From positions 9,920,001 to 9,984,000 of the forward strand of contig NZ_CP108055.1 in assembly GCF_036174265.1 (NCBI RefSeq): a stretch of 64,000 nucleotides of DNA. The letters run 5' to 3'. This document shows positions 62,744 through 64,000 of the stretch, piece after piece. This stretch comes from Streptomyces sp. NBC_00285. GTDB lineage: Bacteria > Actinomycetota > Actinomycetes > Streptomycetales > Streptomycetaceae. The notes below the pieces were generated by a model, which saw only the letters and a list, made by a program, of their open reading frames with translations, searched no databases and was not told where the DNA came from. How positions within the stretch are numbered: the stretch's first letter is position 1; each line of letters starts with the position of its first letter. The position numbers were made by a program, and so were the translations under genes.

Positions 62744-63715
62744 ATGCGTTTCGCCACCTATGAACACCGAGAGCAGCGCCGGGTCGCCGTCGTGGAGGAC
62801 GACGGCACTCTCCTCCCCGTTCCCGCGGCGCGCTCGCTCACGGAGCTGATCGGCTCCGGCGACGGACTCGACGCGCTCCTGGACATCGGGGCCTCCACAC
62901 TCGACGTCCCGCCCGGCCCCCATGTGTCCGAGGTGCGGCTCCTTCCTCCGCTCCAGCCGCCCACCGTGCGAGACTTCGTCACCTTCGAGGAGCACGTCGA
63001 AGGGGTACGGCGGTCCGTGGACGGTGTCGGCGGGGTGCCCGAGGCCTGGTACGACGCCCCGACGTTCTACTTCACCAACCCGTACGCGGTCCTCGGCGCC
63101 CACGACGACGTCCCCGTACCGCCGGGCAGCGCCGTCCTCGACTTCGAGCTGGAGGTCGCCGCCGTCATCGGCCGCCAGGGGCGGGACCTGACTCCCGAGC
63201 AGGCCCGGAAGCACATCATCGGCTACACAGTCTTCAACGACTGGTCCGCGCGCGACCTCCAGTCCCGCGAGATGCAGGTCCGCCTCGGCCCGTGCAAGGG
63301 CAAGGACACGGCCTCCACCCTGGGCCCGTACCTGGTCACCGCCGACGAGCTGGAGCCCTACCGCGACAGGGACGGTTTCCTGCGCCTGGCGCTGACCGCC
63401 GAGGTGAACGGTCAGGTCGTCGGCAAGGACCTGCTGTCCAACATGAGCTGGACCTTCGAGGAGATGGCCGCCTACGCCTCACGCGGCACCGTCGTCCGCC
63501 CCGGCGACGTGCTCGGCTCGGGCACCTGCGGCAACGGCGGCTGCCTCGCCGAGCTGTGGGGCGTCCGGGGCGAACAGTCCCCGCCGCCACTGAAGCCGGG
63601 CGACACCGTCACGCTCACCGTCGAGGGCATCGGCACCGTCTCCAACACCGTGGTCCCGGGCGAGAATCCGGTGCCCCTGCCCACCGCCCGCCGCCGCACC
63701 CGGGAACGGCCGTGA
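62744..63715 (+). CDS. Fumarylacetoacetate hydrolase-family protein 2
   Basis: A 323-residue FAH-family enzyme with an N-terminal small domain (MRFATYEHREQRRVAVVEDD) and a catalytic fold: PTVRDFVTFEEHVEGVRRSV, VLDFELEVAAVIGRQGRDL, GYTVFNDWSARDLQSREMQV, PCKGKDTASTLGPYLVTADE and VLGSGTCGNGGCLAELWGVR. It is distinct from FAH 1 and closer to fumarylacetoacetases; it probably hydrolyses the ring-fission product. The stop overlaps the SDR start (GTGA). Confidence 0.9.
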   Translation: MRFATYEHREQRRVAVVEDDGTLLPVPAARSLTELIGSGDGLDALLDIGASTLDVPPGPHVSEVRLLPPLQPPTVRDFVTFEEHVEGVRRSVDGVGGVPEAWYDAPTFYFTNPYAVLGAHDDVPVPPGSAVLDFELEVAAVIGRQGRDLTPEQARKHIIGYTVFNDWSARDLQSREMQVRLGPCKGKDTASTLGPYLVTADELEPYRDRDGFLRLALTAEVNGQVVGKDLLSNMSWTFEEMAAYASRGTVVRPGDVLGSGTCGNGGCLAELWGVRGEQSPPPLKPGDTVTLTVEGIGTVSNTVVPGENPVPLPTARRRTRERP

Positions 63716-64000
63716 ACACCCCGCGCACCAAAAGACTCCTCGGCAAGGTCGTCGTCGTCACCGGCGCCGCCCGCGGCCAGGGCGCCGCCGAGGCTGAGGC
63801 CCTGGCCCGCGAGGGAGCCCACGTCATCGCCACCGACGTGACCCAGGCCCCCCACTGCCGTCTCCTGGACGTCACCGACGAGGCCCAGTGGGCCCAACTC
63901 GCCGCCGAACTGAGGGAGACGTACGGTGCGGTGCACGGCCTGGTCAACAACGCCGGCATCACCTGGCGCGCCCGCCTCGGCGAGGTGACCCCGGACGACC
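63712..64000 (+). CDS. Short-chain dehydrogenase/reductase, N-terminal part
   Basis: Ninety-six residues up to the window end, from GTG 63712: GKVVVVTGAARGQGAAEAEA carries the TGxxxGxG cofactor loop, followed by HVIATDV, CRLLDVTDE and VHGLVNNAGITWRAR with NNAG. The catalytic Ser-Tyr-Lys lies beyond the window. It is the seventh gene of the operon, probably oxidising or reducing an intermediate. Confidence 0.85.
   Translation, partial: MNTPRTKRLLGKVVVVTGAARGQGAAEAEALAREGAHVIATDVTQAPHCRLLDVTDEAQWAQLAAELRETYGAVHGLVNNAGITWRARLGEVTPDD

Overview
This is high-GC actinobacterial DNA, almost certainly from a Streptomyces-type linear chromosome or a close relative. The evidence is strong codon-position GC bias, many GTG and TTG starts, GTGA/ATGA stop-start overlaps, and typical families: PucR, GlxA, HxlR, YjbR, TIGR03086, conservon-like nitrate-sensor kinase, NarL-type two-component systems, a Doc-like toxin pair and a family I36 inhibitor. 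The density of broken genes and IS remnants (IS5, IS3, ISL3, IS1380, IS110, IS200/IS605) suggests an accessory chromosome arm rather than the core.

Layout. 1-4.9 kb: the end of a secreted PKD protein, a YrhB/Imm35-like protein, a DUF3885 protein that looks fused to an unrelated N-terminus, a secreted I36 inhibitor and a thioredoxin-like protein lacking one active-site Cys. 5-8.4 kb: a PucR regulator diverging from a ferredoxin reductase/acyl desaturase pair. 8.5-18.4 kb: a PHP hydrolase, a quinone-reductase-like dehydrogenase, a carboxylesterase, an AraC regulator, tandem YjbR proteins, a RarA-like ATPase and an aldo/keto reductase, interspersed with truncated copies of RarA, AKR, TetR and response-regulator genes. 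18.6-31.2 kb: an orphan sensor kinase, a secreted M4 protease, VOC, TetR/hydrolase and GlxA/reductase pairs, TIGR03086, and transposase debris.

31.2-38 kb is a nest of mobile DNA. An IS5-family element with 28-bp perfect terminal inverted repeats (31568-35581) carries a passenger GNAT acetyltransferase. Its transposase gene is split at the GAG codon of the predicted catalytic Glu by a 2.5-kb element encoding little more than a large serine recombinase, and both att junctions can be read. The IS itself sits inside the 3' end of an MFS transporter gene. Beside it, an intact IS110-type element splits an aminoglycoside-nucleotidyltransferase-like gene; both halves survive.

38-48 kb: an HxlR/NmrA-like pair with readable operators, SnoaL-like proteins, a secreted EEP phosphodiesterase with a C-terminal module, one complete two-component system and a methyltransferase. 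48.4-53.6 kb: an ABC transporter/two-component operon in which a TnpB-only (IS1341-type) element landed between the ATPase and permease genes; a 42-bp perfect palindrome lies upstream of the operon. 54.1-54.7 kb: a Doc-like toxin/antitoxin pair.

54.9-64 kb: a catabolic locus. An MFS transporter and a LysR regulator (minus strand) face a tightly coupled plus-strand operon of FAH hydrolase, cyclase, FAD monooxygenase, ACMSD-like amidohydrolase, extradiol-type VOC dioxygenase, second FAH hydrolase and SDR (cut by the window end). Together they read as uptake, hydroxylation, ring cleavage and hydrolysis of an aromatic compound. Two inverted repeats in the LysR/operon gap look like the regulator's binding sites.
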